This document shows, piece after piece, positions 32,644-42,328 of a stretch of 64,000 nt of DNA (its first letter is position 1; the number at the start of each line of letters is the position of its first letter). The translations under genes and the position numbers were made by a program. The DNA is from Liquorilactobacillus hordei DSM 19519 (GTDB taxonomy: Bacteria; Bacillota; Bacilli; Lactobacillales; Lactobacillaceae), in contig NZ_CP049303.1 in NCBI RefSeq assembly GCF_019443985.1, positions 1,550,001 through 1,614,000 of the forward strand, read 5' to 3'. A model generated the notes under the pieces. It ran no database searches and was not told the DNA's origin. It worked only from the letters and a program-made list of their open reading frames with translations.

Positions 32644-33429
32644 TCAAATTAAGCCGATAAAATGTGCAACCGGTAAAACAAACAGTAAAGAGTCAAAGCG
32701 ATCTAAAATTCCTCCATGACCAGGTAAAATACGTCCAGAGTCTTTGACCCCATAAAAGCGTTTCAATGCTGACTCAACTAGATCACCAACTTGACCAACA
32801 ATTGATAAAACTAATGTTATCAGTAATATTGATAAAAAGCTCACCCCTTGTGGATAAAGTAGTGTGAACCCACCAGCAATTACCATTGCAATTATCACAC
32901 CACCAACTGAGCCTTCCCATGTTTTGTTGGGACTAATATGTGGTGCCAGCTTATTTTTACCTAATTTTCGTCCGACCATATATGCGCCACTATCAGTAGA
33001 CCAAACTATTAACAATAAATAAAAAACAGTTGAAATCCCCACAGTTCTAGCTTGCATCAAATAATGAAATCCCACAGATGCATAAATTGTTCCTAGAATC
33101 AACATCCCTGCATCGTCAAAAGAAAAGCGATTTTTTGTAAATACAGTGTATGTCAATAGCATCAATACAAAGAAATAAAAAATAGTAAATTGTGTTGTAT
33201 CACTAGGTAAAAACGTCAGCCAGTTTTGAGGAATAAGTACCGCCAAAGCTGCCAACATTGAAATAACAGCTTCTGGAGATACTAATAACTTTTTACGCAT
33301 TATTAGAATTTCAGACAATGCAACTAGACCAAGTAGGATAGCTAATATATCAAATGCTACTCCACCTATCCATACTAGAGGAACAAAAACGATTAGAGCA
33401 ACTACTGCCGTAATTACACGTTGTTTCAT
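32644..33429 (-). CDS. cdsA: Phosphatidate cytidylyltransferase
   Basis: A 261-residue integral membrane enzyme making CDP-diacylglycerol from phosphatidic acid and CTP, the entry to anionic phospholipids. It has about seven to eight membrane segments. The C-terminal signature is visible as STDSGAYMVGRKLGKNKLAP followed by ISPNKTWEGSVGG and VKDSGRILPGHGGILDRFDSL. The ATG lies after AAGGG. It follows uppS by 6 bases and precedes rseP, the standard uppS-cdsA-rseP-proS order. Confidence 0.97.
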   Translation of the reverse strand: MKQRVITAVVALIVFVPLVWIGGVAFDILAILLGLVALSEILIMRKKLLVSPEAVISMLAALAVLIPQNWLTFLPSDTTQFTIFYFFVLMLLTYTVFTKNRFSFDDAGMLILGTIYASVGFHYLMQARTVGISTVFYLLLIVWSTDSGAYMVGRKLGKNKLAPHISPNKTWEGSVGGVIIAMVIAGGFTLLYPQGVSFLSILLITLVLSIVGQVGDLVESALKRFYGVKDSGRILPGHGGILDRFDSLLFVLPVAHFIGLI

Positions 33430-33435
33430 GATTGA

Positions 33436-34215
33436 TTACCCTTTCTTCAGACCGCCAAAACGACGATCACGTTTCTGATATTCTATAATATTCTCGCACA
33501 AATCTTCAGGTGTATAATCAGGCCATAAAACATCACTGAAAATGAACTCACTATACGCAAGTTGCCAAAGTAAAAAATTAGAGATTCTTTGTTCACCACT
33601 CGTGCGAATCAACAAATCAGGATTTGCCAATTTTTTTAAATTACTCGTCATTAATGTATCTGAAATCAAGCTCTCATCAATTGAATCAGCTACTAATTCC
33701 TTTTTTTGAACCTTCATTGCTAAAGTTCTAACCGCAGCCACTATCTCATCTCGGCCTCCATAATTAATGGCAAAATTCAGAATCATTCCTGTACAATGGC
33801 TTGTTTGAGCAATTGCTCGATTAACTGCAGCTAAAGTCTCAGCTGGAAGTTCGTTTAATTCTCCCATTGCATTGACCTGAATATTATTCTCAATTAATTC
33901 AGGAACGAAAGTATCAAAGAAAGTAATTGGTAGGCTCATTAAAAATTCAACTTCTTTTTTTGGTCGTTTCCAATTTTCTGTCGAAAAGGTATACAGTGTT
34001 AAAACCTTAACACCAAAGTTACTTGCCGCCTTAGTAATCTCTTTAACAGTCGTCAAAGCACTCTTATGCCCTGCAATTCTTGGTAAGTGTTTTTTTTGGG
34101 CCCAGCGTCCATTACCATCCATAATAATAGCAATATGCTGAGGAATGCGGGTCTCATCGATTTTCTGAACTGTTTCCCTCAGAACATTATTATTTTTAAT
34201 AAATTTTGAGAACAA
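33436..34215 (-). CDS. uppS: Undecaprenyl diphosphate synthase
   Basis: A 259-residue cis-prenyltransferase making the C55 lipid carrier for peptidoglycan and wall polymers. The catalytic motif IIMDGNGRWAQKK, the GHKSALTTV stretch, FSTENWKRPKKEV and the C-terminal RTSGEQRISNFLLWQLAYSE are all present. I set the start at the TTG at 34213-34215 because GGAGGTG lies directly upstream with proper spacing; the open frame continues 8 codons through that site, which is therefore not coding. It heads the uppS-cdsA-rseP-proS unit. Confidence 0.96.
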   Translation of the reverse strand: MFSKFIKNNNVLRETVQKIDETRIPQHIAIIMDGNGRWAQKKHLPRIAGHKSALTTVKEITKAASNFGVKVLTLYTFSTENWKRPKKEVEFLMSLPITFFDTFVPELIENNIQVNAMGELNELPAETLAAVNRAIAQTSHCTGMILNFAINYGGRDEIVAAVRTLAMKVQKKELVADSIDESLISDTLMTSNLKKLANPDLLIRTSGEQRISNFLLWQLAYSEFIFSDVLWPDYTPEDLCENIIEYQKRDRRFGGLKKG

Positions 34216-34261
34216 GAGTTCACCTCCACTAAAGTTCAAAACTTATTTTAACAAAAAAGTA

Positions 34262-34350
34262 ACAACGGAGCAAAAAGCACTGCTACCTTGGAAATTGATT
34301 AATGAAAAAATAAATATCAATCATAAATTTCCAGCATGCAACTCCGTTGT
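34262..34350 (-). terminator. Long irregular hairpin between frr and uppS
   Basis: Outer arms ACAACGGAG/CTCCGTTGT (34262-34270 and 34342-34350) enclose further pairing (GCAT..GCT with AGCaGTGC, GGAAAT with ATTTCC). On the minus strand it ends with ACTTTTTTGTT, so it can terminate the frr transcript. Its size is unusual for a simple terminator. Confidence 0.65.
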
Positions 34351-34375
34351 ACCTTGTGACTACCTACACTGTCGG

Positions 34376-34939
34376 TTAAACATCAAGAATTTCTTTTTCC
34401 TTTTCAGCTTGAATTCCATCAATGCTCTTTACTGAAGAATCCGTAAGCTTCTGTGCTTGCTCTTCCAGATTATGTAAATCATCTTCAGTTAAATCACCAT
34501 TTTTTTGTGCTTTTTTAAGTTCATCAATTGCATCTCGACGAATGTTTCGAATTGCTATTTTTGCCTTTTCAGCTTCAGCTTTAACTTCTTTTGCAATTTC
34601 TTTGCGTCGTTCTTCAGTTAATTGTGGGATTACCAAGCGAATTGCTGAACCATCATTAGCAGGTGAAATCCCTAAATCAGAAGCTAAAATTGCATGTTCA
34701 ATATCCTTAAGTGAAGATTTATCATAAGGTGTTACAAGTAAAACACGGGCCTCCGGAATTGAAATTTGAGCAATCTGATTTAACGGTGTTGGTGCACCAT
34801 AATACACTACCGTGATTCTATTTAAGAGACTAGCATTTGCTCGGCCGGCACGAATATTTCCAAGCTCTCTTTGTAAAGCTTCTTGTGCCTTTGTCATTTT
34901 TTCCTGCGCTTTTTTTAAAACTGGATCGTTTATTTTCAT
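34376..34939 (-). CDS. frr: Ribosome recycling factor
   Basis: A 187-residue tRNA-mimic that splits the post-termination ribosome with EF-G. The three-helix bundle and the conserved stretch [18 protein letters not shown], followed later by [11 protein letters not shown] and the C-terminal helix, are intact. The ATG follows AGGA. It directly follows pyrH (3-base gap) so that pyrH-frr form one unit, as in most Bacillota, and is followed by the long hairpin. Confidence 0.98.
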   Translation of the reverse strand: MKINDPVLKKAQEKMTKAQEALQRELGNIRAGRANASLLNRITVVYYGAPTPLNQIAQISIPEARVLLVTPYDKSSLKDIEHAILASDLGISPANDGSAIRLVIPQLTEERRKEIAKEVKAEAEKAKIAIRNIRRDAIDELKKAQKNGDLTEDDLHNLEEQAQKLTDSSVKSIDGIQAEKEKEILDV

Positions 34940-34942
34940 TGC

Positions 34943-35695
<753 letters not shown>

Positions 35696-35778
35696 TCATA
35701 CTTGGGTACACTCATAGATTATTTTATCATACTTGAGCAGTATTGAATATCTCAAAAAAGTCATTCATTGTATATAAA

Positions 35779-35814
35779 TAGGGGTATCAAAACTAATTAG
35801 CTTCAATCCCCCTA
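35779..35814 (-). terminator. Possible terminator between tsf and pyrH
   Basis: Arms TAGGGG/CCCCTA (35779-35784 and 35809-35814) with an adjoining ATC/GAT pair, followed on the minus strand by TTTATAT. The tail is weak, so it may be partial. Confidence 0.4.
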
Positions 35815-35863
35815 CTTGACAACAGGCGTAGAAAAACTGAGTAGCATGCTGTCTAATATAATA

Positions 35864-36742
35864 TTAGTCTTTAACTTGACTCATAACTTCTTCTACAAAG
35901 TTATCTTCTTTTTTCTCAATACCCTCGCCAACCTCATAACGAGTGAATGAAACAACCTTTCCACCCTTTGAAGTAACATATTTTGCAACAGTTTGATCTG
36001 GATCCTTAACAAATTCTTGATCTGTCAAACTAATTTCAGCTAAGAATTTGTTCAAACGGCCTTCAACCATTTTTTCAACAATTTTCTCAGGTTTACCTTC
36101 ATTCAAAGCTTCTTGTGTTAGAACTTCTTTTTCATGTGCAAGTTCTTGCGCAGGTACTTCAGTACGATCAACATACTTAGGATTGATAGCTGCAACATGC
36201 ATTGCAACATCCTTAGCAGTTGCTTCATCAGCGCCCTCAACAAGCACTAATGAAGCAATTTTGCCCCCCATATGAAGATATGAACCAAAATTTTGTGTTT
36301 CTGTTTTCTCAACTAATGTAAAACGGCGTAGTGTAATTTTTTCGCCAATAACTTGAGTTGCTTCAATAATCTCATCATTAACTGTACCTTTATCGGTAGA
36401 AATTTTGAGAGCCTCTTCAACATTCGCTGGTTTAGCCTCAGCAATTTTGCTAGCTATAGTCTTAACTAATTCTTTAAATTGTGCATTTTGTGCAACAAAG
36501 TCAGTTTCAGCATTGACCTCAACAACAGCTGCAACATTACCAAAAACCTCAACATCAGCTAACCCTTCAGCTGCAACACGATCACTTTTCTTAGCAGCCT
36601 TTGCAATCCCTTTTTCACGAAGAAAATCAATAGCCTTTTCCATGTCACCTTCAACAGCGACCAACGCTTTTTTAGCCTCCATCATACCTACGCCTGTTTT
36701 ATCACGTAATTCTTTAACTTGAGAAGCAGAAATTTTTGCCAT
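35864..36742 (-). CDS. tsf: Elongation factor Ts
   Basis: A 292-residue guanine nucleotide exchange factor for EF-Tu. The N-terminal UBA-like part reads [20 protein letters not shown], the core has [18 protein letters not shown] with the TDFVA motif that contacts EF-Tu, and a dimerisation module and C-terminal end follow. The ATG lies behind AGGAGG. It follows rpsB by 93 bases in the conserved rpsB-tsf operon. Confidence 0.98.
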   Translation of the reverse strand: MAKISASQVKELRDKTGVGMMEAKKALVAVEGDMEKAIDFLREKGIAKAAKKSDRVAAEGLADVEVFGNVAAVVEVNAETDFVAQNAQFKELVKTIASKIAEAKPANVEEALKISTDKGTVNDEIIEATQVIGEKITLRRFTLVEKTETQNFGSYLHMGGKIASLVLVEGADEATAKDVAMHVAAINPKYVDRTEVPAQELAHEKEVLTQEALNEGKPEKIVEKMVEGRLNKFLAEISLTDQEFVKDPDQTVAKYVTSKGGKVVSFTRYEVGEGIEKKEDNFVEEVMSQVKD

Positions 36743-36835
36743 TCCTATGGCCTCCTTATTTCTAATTTATAAAAAAGCTGTCCCTAACCTTAAGGCCATT
36801 AATGTGCCCAACGTTGGAGACAGCCTAAGATTTAA

Positions 36836-37630
36836 CTATTCAGCATCTTTGGTATTATTTTTACCTTCAACAGCTTCAACAATATCTTCGATTGAATCTA
36901 CTGCATCTGCATCCTTGAATGATTCTTCAACAGCTTCAATATCATCTTCACCTTGGTTGGCTTCGATAATTGCATCGGCCATTTTAGCAGTAATTAAACG
37001 AACTGCACGGATAGCATCATCATTAGAAGGAATCTTAACATCGATTTCATCTGGATCAGCATTTGTATCTACCATAGCAATGATAGGAATATTTAACTTA
37101 CGAGCTTCTTTAATAGCAATTCTTTCTTTACGTGGGTCAACAACGAATAATGCATCTGGAATACGAGGCATATCTTCAATACCACCCAAGAATTTTTCAA
37201 GACGTTCTTTTTGTTTAAGCAAAAGAGCAACTTCCTTCTTAGGAAGAACATCAAAAGTTCCATCTTCAGCCATTGCCTTGATTTCCTTAAGACGTTTGAT
37301 ACGTTTTTGAATTGTATCCCAGTTTGTGAGCGTTCCACCCAACCAACGATGGTTTACAAAATATTGACCAGCGCGTTTTGCTTCTTCTTCAACTGCATCT
37401 TGAGCTTGTTTTTTTGTACCAACAAAAAGAATAACACCATTATCTTCTGCTGATTTTTTCATGAAGTCATACGCATCATCAATTAACTTAACCGTTTTTT
37501 GTAAGTCAATGATATAGATACCATTACGTTCCGTAAAGATATACTTCTTCATTTTAGGGTTCCAACGACGTGTTTGATGTCCAAAATGAACACCAGCTTC
37601 AAGCAATTGTTTCATGCTGATTACTGCCAT
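36836..37630 (-). CDS. rpsB: 30S ribosomal protein S2
   Basis: A 264-residue ribosomal protein on the back of the 30S head-platform junction. The N-terminus [19 protein letters not shown] and the later [11 protein letters not shown] and [17 protein letters not shown] are diagnostic; the C-terminal tail is acidic. I chose the ATG at 37628-37630, 10 bases after GGAGGT; the frame is open 21 codons further upstream but that stretch is the leader. The long leader and the rpsB-tsf order suggest autoregulation. Confidence 0.97.
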   Translation of the reverse strand: MAVISMKQLLEAGVHFGHQTRRWNPKMKKYIFTERNGIYIIDLQKTVKLIDDAYDFMKKSAEDNGVILFVGTKKQAQDAVEEEAKRAGQYFVNHRWLGGTLTNWDTIQKRIKRLKEIKAMAEDGTFDVLPKKEVALLLKQKERLEKFLGGIEDMPRIPDALFVVDPRKERIAIKEARKLNIPIIAMVDTNADPDEIDVKIPSNDDAIRAVRLITAKMADAIIEANQGEDDIEAVEESFKDADAVDSIEDIVEAVEGKNNTKDAE

Positions 37631-37750
37631 AATATAAAATACCTCCGAATTGTTTTGTTTTCCTCCCTCGTATTCAACTGAAGCCAGACTCATTTGAGCA
37701 CTCTGACCACTATCGTACGAAGTGTGAATTAGCGCTTACCATAAAGCACC
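37631..37750 (-). promoter_or_regulatory. Leader of rpsB-tsf, possible autoregulatory RNA
   Basis: About 120 untranslated bases between the predicted start and the rpsB ribosome-binding site. The early part contains GTGCTT and AAGCGC elements and GAGTGCTC, which can pair. S2 leaders regulate rpsB in several bacteria; here the assignment is inferred from length and pairing only. Confidence 0.4.
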
Positions 37751-37756
37751 TGAAAT

Positions 37757-37785
37757 ATTATATCGTACTTCGAATTAAAACGCAA
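37757..37785 (-). promoter_or_regulatory. Promoter of rpsB-tsf
   Basis: Minus-strand -35 TTGCGT (37780-37785), 17-base spacer, perfect -10 TATAAT (37757-37762). The start is near 37750. Confidence 0.75.
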
Positions 37786-37792
37786 TAATTAT

Positions 37793-38782
37793 TTATTTTA
37801 CAATTGTACTTGCTGTTCCATCTTCACAAACACTTTTTGCACTGTTCAAAGAAATCAGCACCATATTTTCAACTGCTGTCTCAGTGTAAAAAGCAATATG
37901 AGGTGTTACCAATACATTATCAAGTGCCAATAATTCTTTAAAAATTGGATCATCTATCTTCTTACCACTTAAATCATGATTAAAGATATCACTTTCATTC
38001 TCATAAGTATCTAGTGCAGCCCCTGCAAGTTTTCCTGATTTTAAAGCTGAAATTAATGCTTTTGTATCCACTAATGCACCACGAGCTGTGTTAATAATAT
38101 AAGATCCATCTTTCATCTTATTAAGAATTTCAGAGTTTACTAAATGATGATCATTAGGCGTTGCTGGCATATGCAAAGTAATTACATCTGCTTGTGAAAA
38201 TAGCTCATCATAACTATCAACATAAATTCCCTGTTCCTTTAATTCTGGATTAGGATATAAGTCATATGCGATAACTTTAGCACCAAATCCACGATAAATA
38301 TTAATTGCTGCTCGTCCAATCCGACCTGTACCTATGACACCAACAGTAAGCGAGCGTAACTCTCTTCCGACATACGGAGCCCAACGAAAGTCTTGTTTTG
38401 CAACCTTATTTCTGAATATTGTCGTGTTACGCAGAAGTTGCATTAATTGAGTTACTGAAAATTCAGCAATTGCATTTGGTGAATATGCAGGGACGTTTGT
38501 CACCACTATTCCATTTTCTTTTGCTGCATCTAAATCAACATTATCAACACCGACATTTCGGATAGAAAAAACCTTAACTCCAAACTTCTTGAACTCCGCA
38601 AACATCTCACTTGGATAAGTACCTGTTTGAAGTGCCAAAACTCCATCAAAACCCTTAGTTTTTTCAACGGAAGTCATATCCAACATCTCTGGTAAACGCA
38701 AAACCTCATTACCAGTCTCTTTCTCCCATTGAGCAAAATACTTTTCCTCATCTTCACGTACATTAAAAGCTATAAACTTCAT
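37793..38782 (-). CDS. D-2-hydroxyacid dehydrogenase (D-lactate/D-hydroxyisocaproate type)
   Basis: A 329-residue NAD-dependent enzyme reducing 2-keto acids to D-2-hydroxy acids. The Rossmann motif GVIGTGRIGRA is followed by the catalytic Arg in NTARGAL, and the late His in TPHIAFYTETAVENM; the substrate-side VPAYSPNAIAEF is typical of lactobacillary enzymes. Features of both D-lactate and D-hydroxyisocaproate dehydrogenases are mixed, so the substrate is left open. The second ATG of an ATG-ATG pair is chosen, with GGAGG 6 bases upstream. It is a single-gene unit. Confidence 0.9.
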   Translation of the reverse strand: MKFIAFNVREDEEKYFAQWEKETGNEVLRLPEMLDMTSVEKTKGFDGVLALQTGTYPSEMFAEFKKFGVKVFSIRNVGVDNVDLDAAKENGIVVTNVPAYSPNAIAEFSVTQLMQLLRNTTIFRNKVAKQDFRWAPYVGRELRSLTVGVIGTGRIGRAAINIYRGFGAKVIAYDLYPNPELKEQGIYVDSYDELFSQADVITLHMPATPNDHHLVNSEILNKMKDGSYIINTARGALVDTKALISALKSGKLAGAALDTYENESDIFNHDLSGKKIDDPIFKELLALDNVLVTPHIAFYTETAVENMVLISLNSAKSVCEDGTASTIVK

Positions 38783-38930
38783 CATGAACCTCCAAAATTA
38801 AATGTTTCTATTCTACGGTGGAATACAAAAAAATCAATAAATAAACTAACTTTCTTGCGAACAAAGAATCCTCGTCCACTCAATATTGTAGCATGAAAGG
38901 TATCTCAAAGCTCCTATTTAGCAATGACTT

Positions 38931-39224
38931 TTATTTTATTAATCTCTGAATGTCTAATCCATGTTCTTCAAGATATTTCAATTTCTGAGTCCGTGTTTGA
39001 TGTTTGAATGCATATTCAGCTTTTAATGCATCAGATTTATTGTTGAATTTCTCATAGTATAAAAGTTCAACTGGTCTTCTACTTTTTAAACGAGTATATT
39101 TTGCACCTTTACCAGCATTATGAACAGCAATCCGATGCTCCAAGTCATTAGTGAATCCACCATATAATGTACGATCAGCACATAACAAAACATAAGAAAA
39201 ATACGTTTCATTCATTTTTTCCAT
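38931..39224 (-). CDS. GIY-YIG domain protein (UPF0213 type)
   Basis: A 97-residue small GIY-YIG nuclease-fold protein of the YazA/YhbQ kind, with a possible role in DNA or RNA cleavage that is not established for the family. The motif elements are [17 protein letters not shown], then the Arg in HRIAVHN and the Glu in LLYYEKF. The ATG follows AAGGAG with 8-base spacing, and the start overlaps the end of the upstream methyltransferase by 17 bases, a widely conserved coupling in Bacillota. Confidence 0.92.
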   Translation of the reverse strand: MEKMNETYFSYVLLCADRTLYGGFTNDLEHRIAVHNAGKGAKYTRLKSRRPVELLYYEKFNNKSDALKAEYAFKHQTRTQKLKYLEEHGLDIQRLIK

Positions 39225-39957
39225 ACAAAATCTCCTTCAACAAAGGTGTATATTCGTTGGAACGATCATACACCACAATGGCTGGCATAAATCTTATACC
39301 ATTTAGTCTGCCATCTTTGATTGCCTCAATCAAAATCATATTTGCTTCTTTTTCTTTTTTTGGATGAACTAACTGCACTTTTTTAGGTGCAAGTCTGTGT
39401 TTTCTCATTAATTCGAAAATCTCGGCAGCTCTTTCAGGACGATGTACAAAATACGCTTTACCGTTCATTTTAAGTAAATCACTTGTGACTTCAATAATTC
39501 GTTCAAGGTTCACCGAAATTTCATGGCGAGCAATTGCTAAGTAAGGATTATCATTTTTCTTACTAGTAGGTAAGTCTGAGAAATATGGAGGATTGCAAGT
39601 TACAATATCTACAGAGTCTTTTTTTATGAATTCAGTTGCTGTATTCAAATCAATATTTAACATTTTTACTCTGTTTTCTAAGTTGTTAAGTTCTATACTT
39701 CGCCTTGCCATATCAGAAAGTCTGTCTTGAACTTCAACCTCAATAATCTGACCGGTTACTTTTTCTGTTAAAAATAATCCAACTGCTCCATTGCCAGCAC
39801 ATAAATCAACTAATTTTCCATTTTCTTTACGTAAGGCACTGGTAAAATGTGCCAATAAAACCGCATCCAAGGAAAAAGAAAAAACTTCTGCACTTTGAAT
39901 AATCTGAACCTCATTTGAATAAAGTCTGTCAATTCGTTCGTTTTCATAAAGTTCCAT
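39208..39957 (-). CDS. tRNA1(Val) (adenine-37-N6)-methyltransferase-like protein
   Basis: A 249-residue class I methyltransferase similar to TrmN6/YabB. The SAM motif is [15 protein letters not shown] and the amino-methyltransferase catalytic motif NPPY is present (TCNPPYFS). Its N-terminus with [15 protein letters not shown] and [11 protein letters not shown] is typical of the family. It should methylate tRNA in the cytoplasm, but the exact position is from family knowledge. The ATG lies behind AAGGTGA. It is coupled to the GIY-YIG gene by a 17-base overlap. Confidence 0.92.
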   Translation of the reverse strand: MELYENERIDRLYSNEVQIIQSAEVFSFSLDAVLLAHFTSALRKENGKLVDLCAGNGAVGLFLTEKVTGQIIEVEVQDRLSDMARRSIELNNLENRVKMLNIDLNTATEFIKKDSVDIVTCNPPYFSDLPTSKKNDNPYLAIARHEISVNLERIIEVTSDLLKMNGKAYFVHRPERAAEIFELMRKHRLAPKKVQLVHPKKEKEANMILIEAIKDGRLNGIRFMPAIVVYDRSNEYTPLLKEILYGKNE

Positions 39958-40044
39958 TTTAATATCACCTTCATTTTAACTTGCATATCATCACAAAATT
40001 AGGCATACTTATCATTGAAATAATTTGTAGGAAAGGAATGTCCT

Positions 40045-40671
40045 GTGATGTTCTATTCGTTTATTCGTATTGTAGCACGTGTGATAGTCTTCGTAATTAA
40101 CGGGAATGCACACTATCTTAATAAGGAAAAGCTTCCTGAGGGCAATTATATACTTGTTGGTCCTCATCGTGCTTGGTTCGATATGATTTATTTTGCACTA
40201 GGTGCGGCTCCCAAGAAGTTCTCATTTATGGCAAAGGAAGAATTATTCAAAAATTCAATTTTGCGATATATTCTACTCCACGCCAATGCTTTCCCTGTTG
40301 ACCGTAAGAATCCTGGTCCTTCTGTAATTAAGACGCCTGTTAACTGGCTAAAAAAACGTGACCTTTCATTAATTATGTTTCCTTCTGGAACCAGGCATTC
40401 GCAAAGCTTAAAAGGGGGGGTTTTGTTAATCGCACGTCTTGCAGGTGTACCAATTGTTCCTGCTGTATATCAAGGACCTACAACTATGAAGGATTTACTT
40501 AAAAGAAAAAAAGTTACAGTTGCTTTTGGTGATCCAATTACAATCAACTCGCGTAAAAAGCTAACAGATGAACAACAACAAATGATTCTTCAGGAAATAA
40601 CTTCATCATTTAAAAAACTAGATACACAAATCAACCCTAATTATGTCTATATTGATAAAAGTAAATCCTAA
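40045..40671 (+). CDS. plsC: 1-acyl-sn-glycerol-3-phosphate acyltransferase
   Basis: A 208-residue membrane-associated acyltransferase making phosphatidic acid. The N-terminal hydrophobic stretch (residues 3-20) anchors it. The HX4D catalytic motif is HRAWFD, and the FPSGTRH block corresponds to the glycerol-phosphate-binding EGTR, here with Ser in place of Glu. The start is GTG at 40045-40047 or the adjacent ATG; AAAGGA serves both. It diverges from the methyltransferase pair and ends in a strong bidirectional terminator. Confidence 0.9.
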   Translation: MMFYSFIRIVARVIVFVINGNAHYLNKEKLPEGNYILVGPHRAWFDMIYFALGAAPKKFSFMAKEELFKNSILRYILLHANAFPVDRKNPGPSVIKTPVNWLKKRDLSLIMFPSGTRHSQSLKGGVLLIARLAGVPIVPAVYQGPTTMKDLLKRKKVTVAFGDPITINSRKKLTDEQQQMILQEITSSFKKLDTQINPNYVYIDKSKS

Positions 40672-40676
40672 AACTT

Positions 40677-40724
40677 AAAAAAGAAGTTCTGACCGAGTGA
40701 TAGTTTCGGCAGAACTTCTTTTTT
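40677..40724. terminator. Bidirectional terminator after plsC
   Basis: Arms AAGAAGTTCTGACCGA (40681-40696) and TCGGCAGAACTTCTT (40706-40720), with one bulged base and A and T runs on both sides. It separates convergent plsC and the YneF-like gene. Confidence 0.9.
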
Positions 40725-40760
40725 ATTGAGTCATTTTAACTCTGGCTCATGCCACACATT

Positions 40761-40985
40761 TTATTTCTTGATGTTTTGTGACTTCATTGCGTTCATCATT
40801 TGATGAAGCTTTTTCTCAGAGGGTTTTTGGCCCATCTGGAGCATCATAGTCTTCAACATAGTTTCATTAATTGGCGGATTTTTCTTCAAATAGCTTTCCA
40901 TATACTTACGGGCAGCGAAGAATCCACCAACAAAGCCTAAGACAAGCGCAAGGATAACGATTAATACCCAAATTGTGGTTGACAT
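40761..40985 (-). CDS. UPF0154 (YneF-like) small membrane protein
   Basis: A 74-residue protein with one N-terminal membrane segment (residues 3-26, ending in GFFAARKY) and a conserved cytoplasmic tail with [24 protein letters not shown]. This is the UPF0154 pattern of Bacillota, of unknown function. The start is the ATG at 40983-40985 or the adjoining GTG; GGAG serves both. In Bacilli it lies near lexA, as here. Confidence 0.92.
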   Translation of the reverse strand: MSTTIWVLIVILALVLGFVGGFFAARKYMESYLKKNPPINETMLKTMMLQMGQKPSEKKLHQMMNAMKSQNIKK

Positions 40986-41061
40986 CACGAATTGCTCCTT
41001 TCATGTCGTTTCAAATAACAATTTTACACAATTATTAAGTAAAAATAAAGCTCAATCTTGT

Positions 41062-41310
41062 TCAATCGTCACGTAACCCTTTTTTTCTTTGAATTTCTTT
41101 GACCTTTTCAGGTGTCACTTCATTTCCTTCTTTATTAAACACCTGTAACATTTCGACATTACTGCGAAATGTTGCTCGAAATGCTGCCAAGTAATCCTCT
41201 CTTAAACTCTTTTGTTCAATCAATTCTTCTTTTGTAAGACCAATACTTTTTTTCTTCTTTGAAAGTTCATTAATGCGATTAATGAGTTTCTGTGGAATTT
41301 TACCAGCCAT
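41062..41310 (-). CDS. UPF0291 (YnzC-like, DUF896) protein
   Basis: An 82-residue basic cytoplasmic protein of the DUF896 family. The N-terminal half is a helical hairpin (INRINELSKKKKSIGLTKEE) and the family stretch LREDYLAAFRATFRSNVE follows. In Bacillus the homologue is in the SOS region near lexA and is linked to chromosome-damage response; that is family context, not shown here. The ATG follows GAGGTAATAAA. It diverges from lexA across a LexA box, so SOS control of both is possible. Confidence 0.92.
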   Translation of the reverse strand: MAGKIPQKLINRINELSKKKKSIGLTKEELIEQKSLREDYLAAFRATFRSNVEMLQVFNKEGNEVTPEKVKEIQRKKGLRDD

Positions 41311-41386
41311 TTTATTACCTCACTGTCAATTATTATTCAATAAATTAATCATACATTAACAGATAATAATTTTCAAATAACTAAAG

Positions 41387-41400
41387 CGAACGCTTGTTTG
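41387..41400. promoter_or_regulatory. LexA box (SOS operator)
   Basis: CGAACGCTTGTTTG fits the Gram-positive SOS box pattern CGAAC-N4-GTTYG. It lies in the divergent region between the YnzC-like gene and lexA and would give LexA autoregulation. Confidence 0.88.
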
Positions 41401-41459
41401 TAATATATATATATTTGTGTTAAAGTTATCGTATTAATAATGTGATTGAGGTGCCGCAA

Positions 41460-42086
41460 ATGACAAAAGCTTCCGAAAAAAGACAAATGGCTGTTCTACG
41501 TTTCATATATGAACGAGTCAATGAAAAAGGTTATCCACCCACGGTTCGTGAAATTTGCCAAGCTGTTGATTTATCGTCCACTTCTACGGTTCACGGTCAT
41601 CTGGCACGGCTTGAAAAGAAAGGCTATCTCCAAAAAGATCCTACAAAACCAAGAGCAATTGAACTAACAGCTATCGGTTTAGAAGCATTGGGAATTGAAG
41701 AACATTCAGACTCGATTCCTATGCTTGGAACAGTTACAGCAGGTATGCCAATTCTTGCAGTCGAAGAAGCCTCAGAATACTTCCCATTACCACCAAACTT
41801 CAACTCCGCTGATAATCTCTTTATTCTAACCATTCGTGGTGAGAGTATGATTAATGCAGGAATATTGAACGGAGATCAAGTTATTGTTCGTAAACAGGAA
41901 AGTGCTGACAACGGCGAAATTGTAATCGCGATGAACGATGATGATGAAGCAACTTGCAAACGCTTCTTCAAAGAAGATACTTACTATCGCCTACAACCTG
42001 AAAACGATACAATGGCGCCAATCATTTTAGACTCGGTCGTAATCCTTGGAAAAGTTGTAGGTTTGTACCGAAACTTCATCTCGTAG
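41460..42086 (+). CDS. lexA: SOS repressor LexA
   Basis: A 208-residue repressor of DNA-damage genes. The N-terminal winged helix (residues 1-65, [27 protein letters not shown]) binds the SOS box. The self-cleavage site is Ala94-Gly95 in TVTAGMP, the nucleophile is Ser129 in RGESM and the general base is Lys167 in ATCKRF, all intact. I start at the ATG at 41460 because GAGGTG lies 7 bases upstream; the frame continues 6 codons earlier through that site. A LexA box lies about 60 bases upstream. Confidence 0.97.
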   Translation: MTKASEKRQMAVLRFIYERVNEKGYPPTVREICQAVDLSSTSTVHGHLARLEKKGYLQKDPTKPRAIELTAIGLEALGIEEHSDSIPMLGTVTAGMPILAVEEASEYFPLPPNFNSADNLFILTIRGESMINAGILNGDQVIVRKQESADNGEIVIAMNDDDEATCKRFFKEDTYYRLQPENDTMAPIILDSVVILGKVVGLYRNFIS

Positions 42087-42126
42087 ATGGTAAGATTTAT
42101 TATGTAACTGTACTACACAAATTGTC

Positions 42127-42169
42127 TCTCAAAAGCTTGTATTACAAATTAGCTTTTGAGAACTTTTTT
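42127..42169 (+). terminator. Terminator of lexA
   Basis: Arms TCTCAAAAGCT (42127-42137) and AGCTTTTGAGA (42151-42161), then CTTTTTTG. It isolates lexA from the glycosyltransferase genes. Confidence 0.88.
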
Positions 42170-42203
42170 GTATTATTGAAATTTATATCCTAACTTATTC
42201 ATA

Positions 42204-42232
42204 TTGAAAAAAACAAAGCAAATAGCTATAAT
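42204..42232 (+). promoter_or_regulatory. Promoter of the glycosyltransferase pair
   Basis: -35 TTGAAA (42204-42209), 17-base spacer, perfect -10 TATAAT (42227-42232). The predicted leader of about 90 bases contains a palindrome (42279-42299) with 10-bp perfect arms around one base. Confidence 0.7.
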
Positions 42233-42328
42233 GTCTTAAGATGATTCACACTAAACAAGTTAGTTACTACAATTGCAAGAAAACATAAATTATGTTTTCG
42301 CTACAAAATTATATAATGGAGATTTATT

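Noticed and set aside
34262..34350. Possible additional T-box before uppS
   Set aside because: The AAGGTAGCAG element lacks the conserved GGTGG(TACC), and no Stem I or specifier region is recognisable.
36747..37310. Long open frame on the plus strand opposite rpsB (187 codons)
   Set aside because: Antisense shadow of rpsB/tsf: no ribosome-binding site, low-complexity Ser/Ala/Ile composition, and the minus-strand genes are certain.
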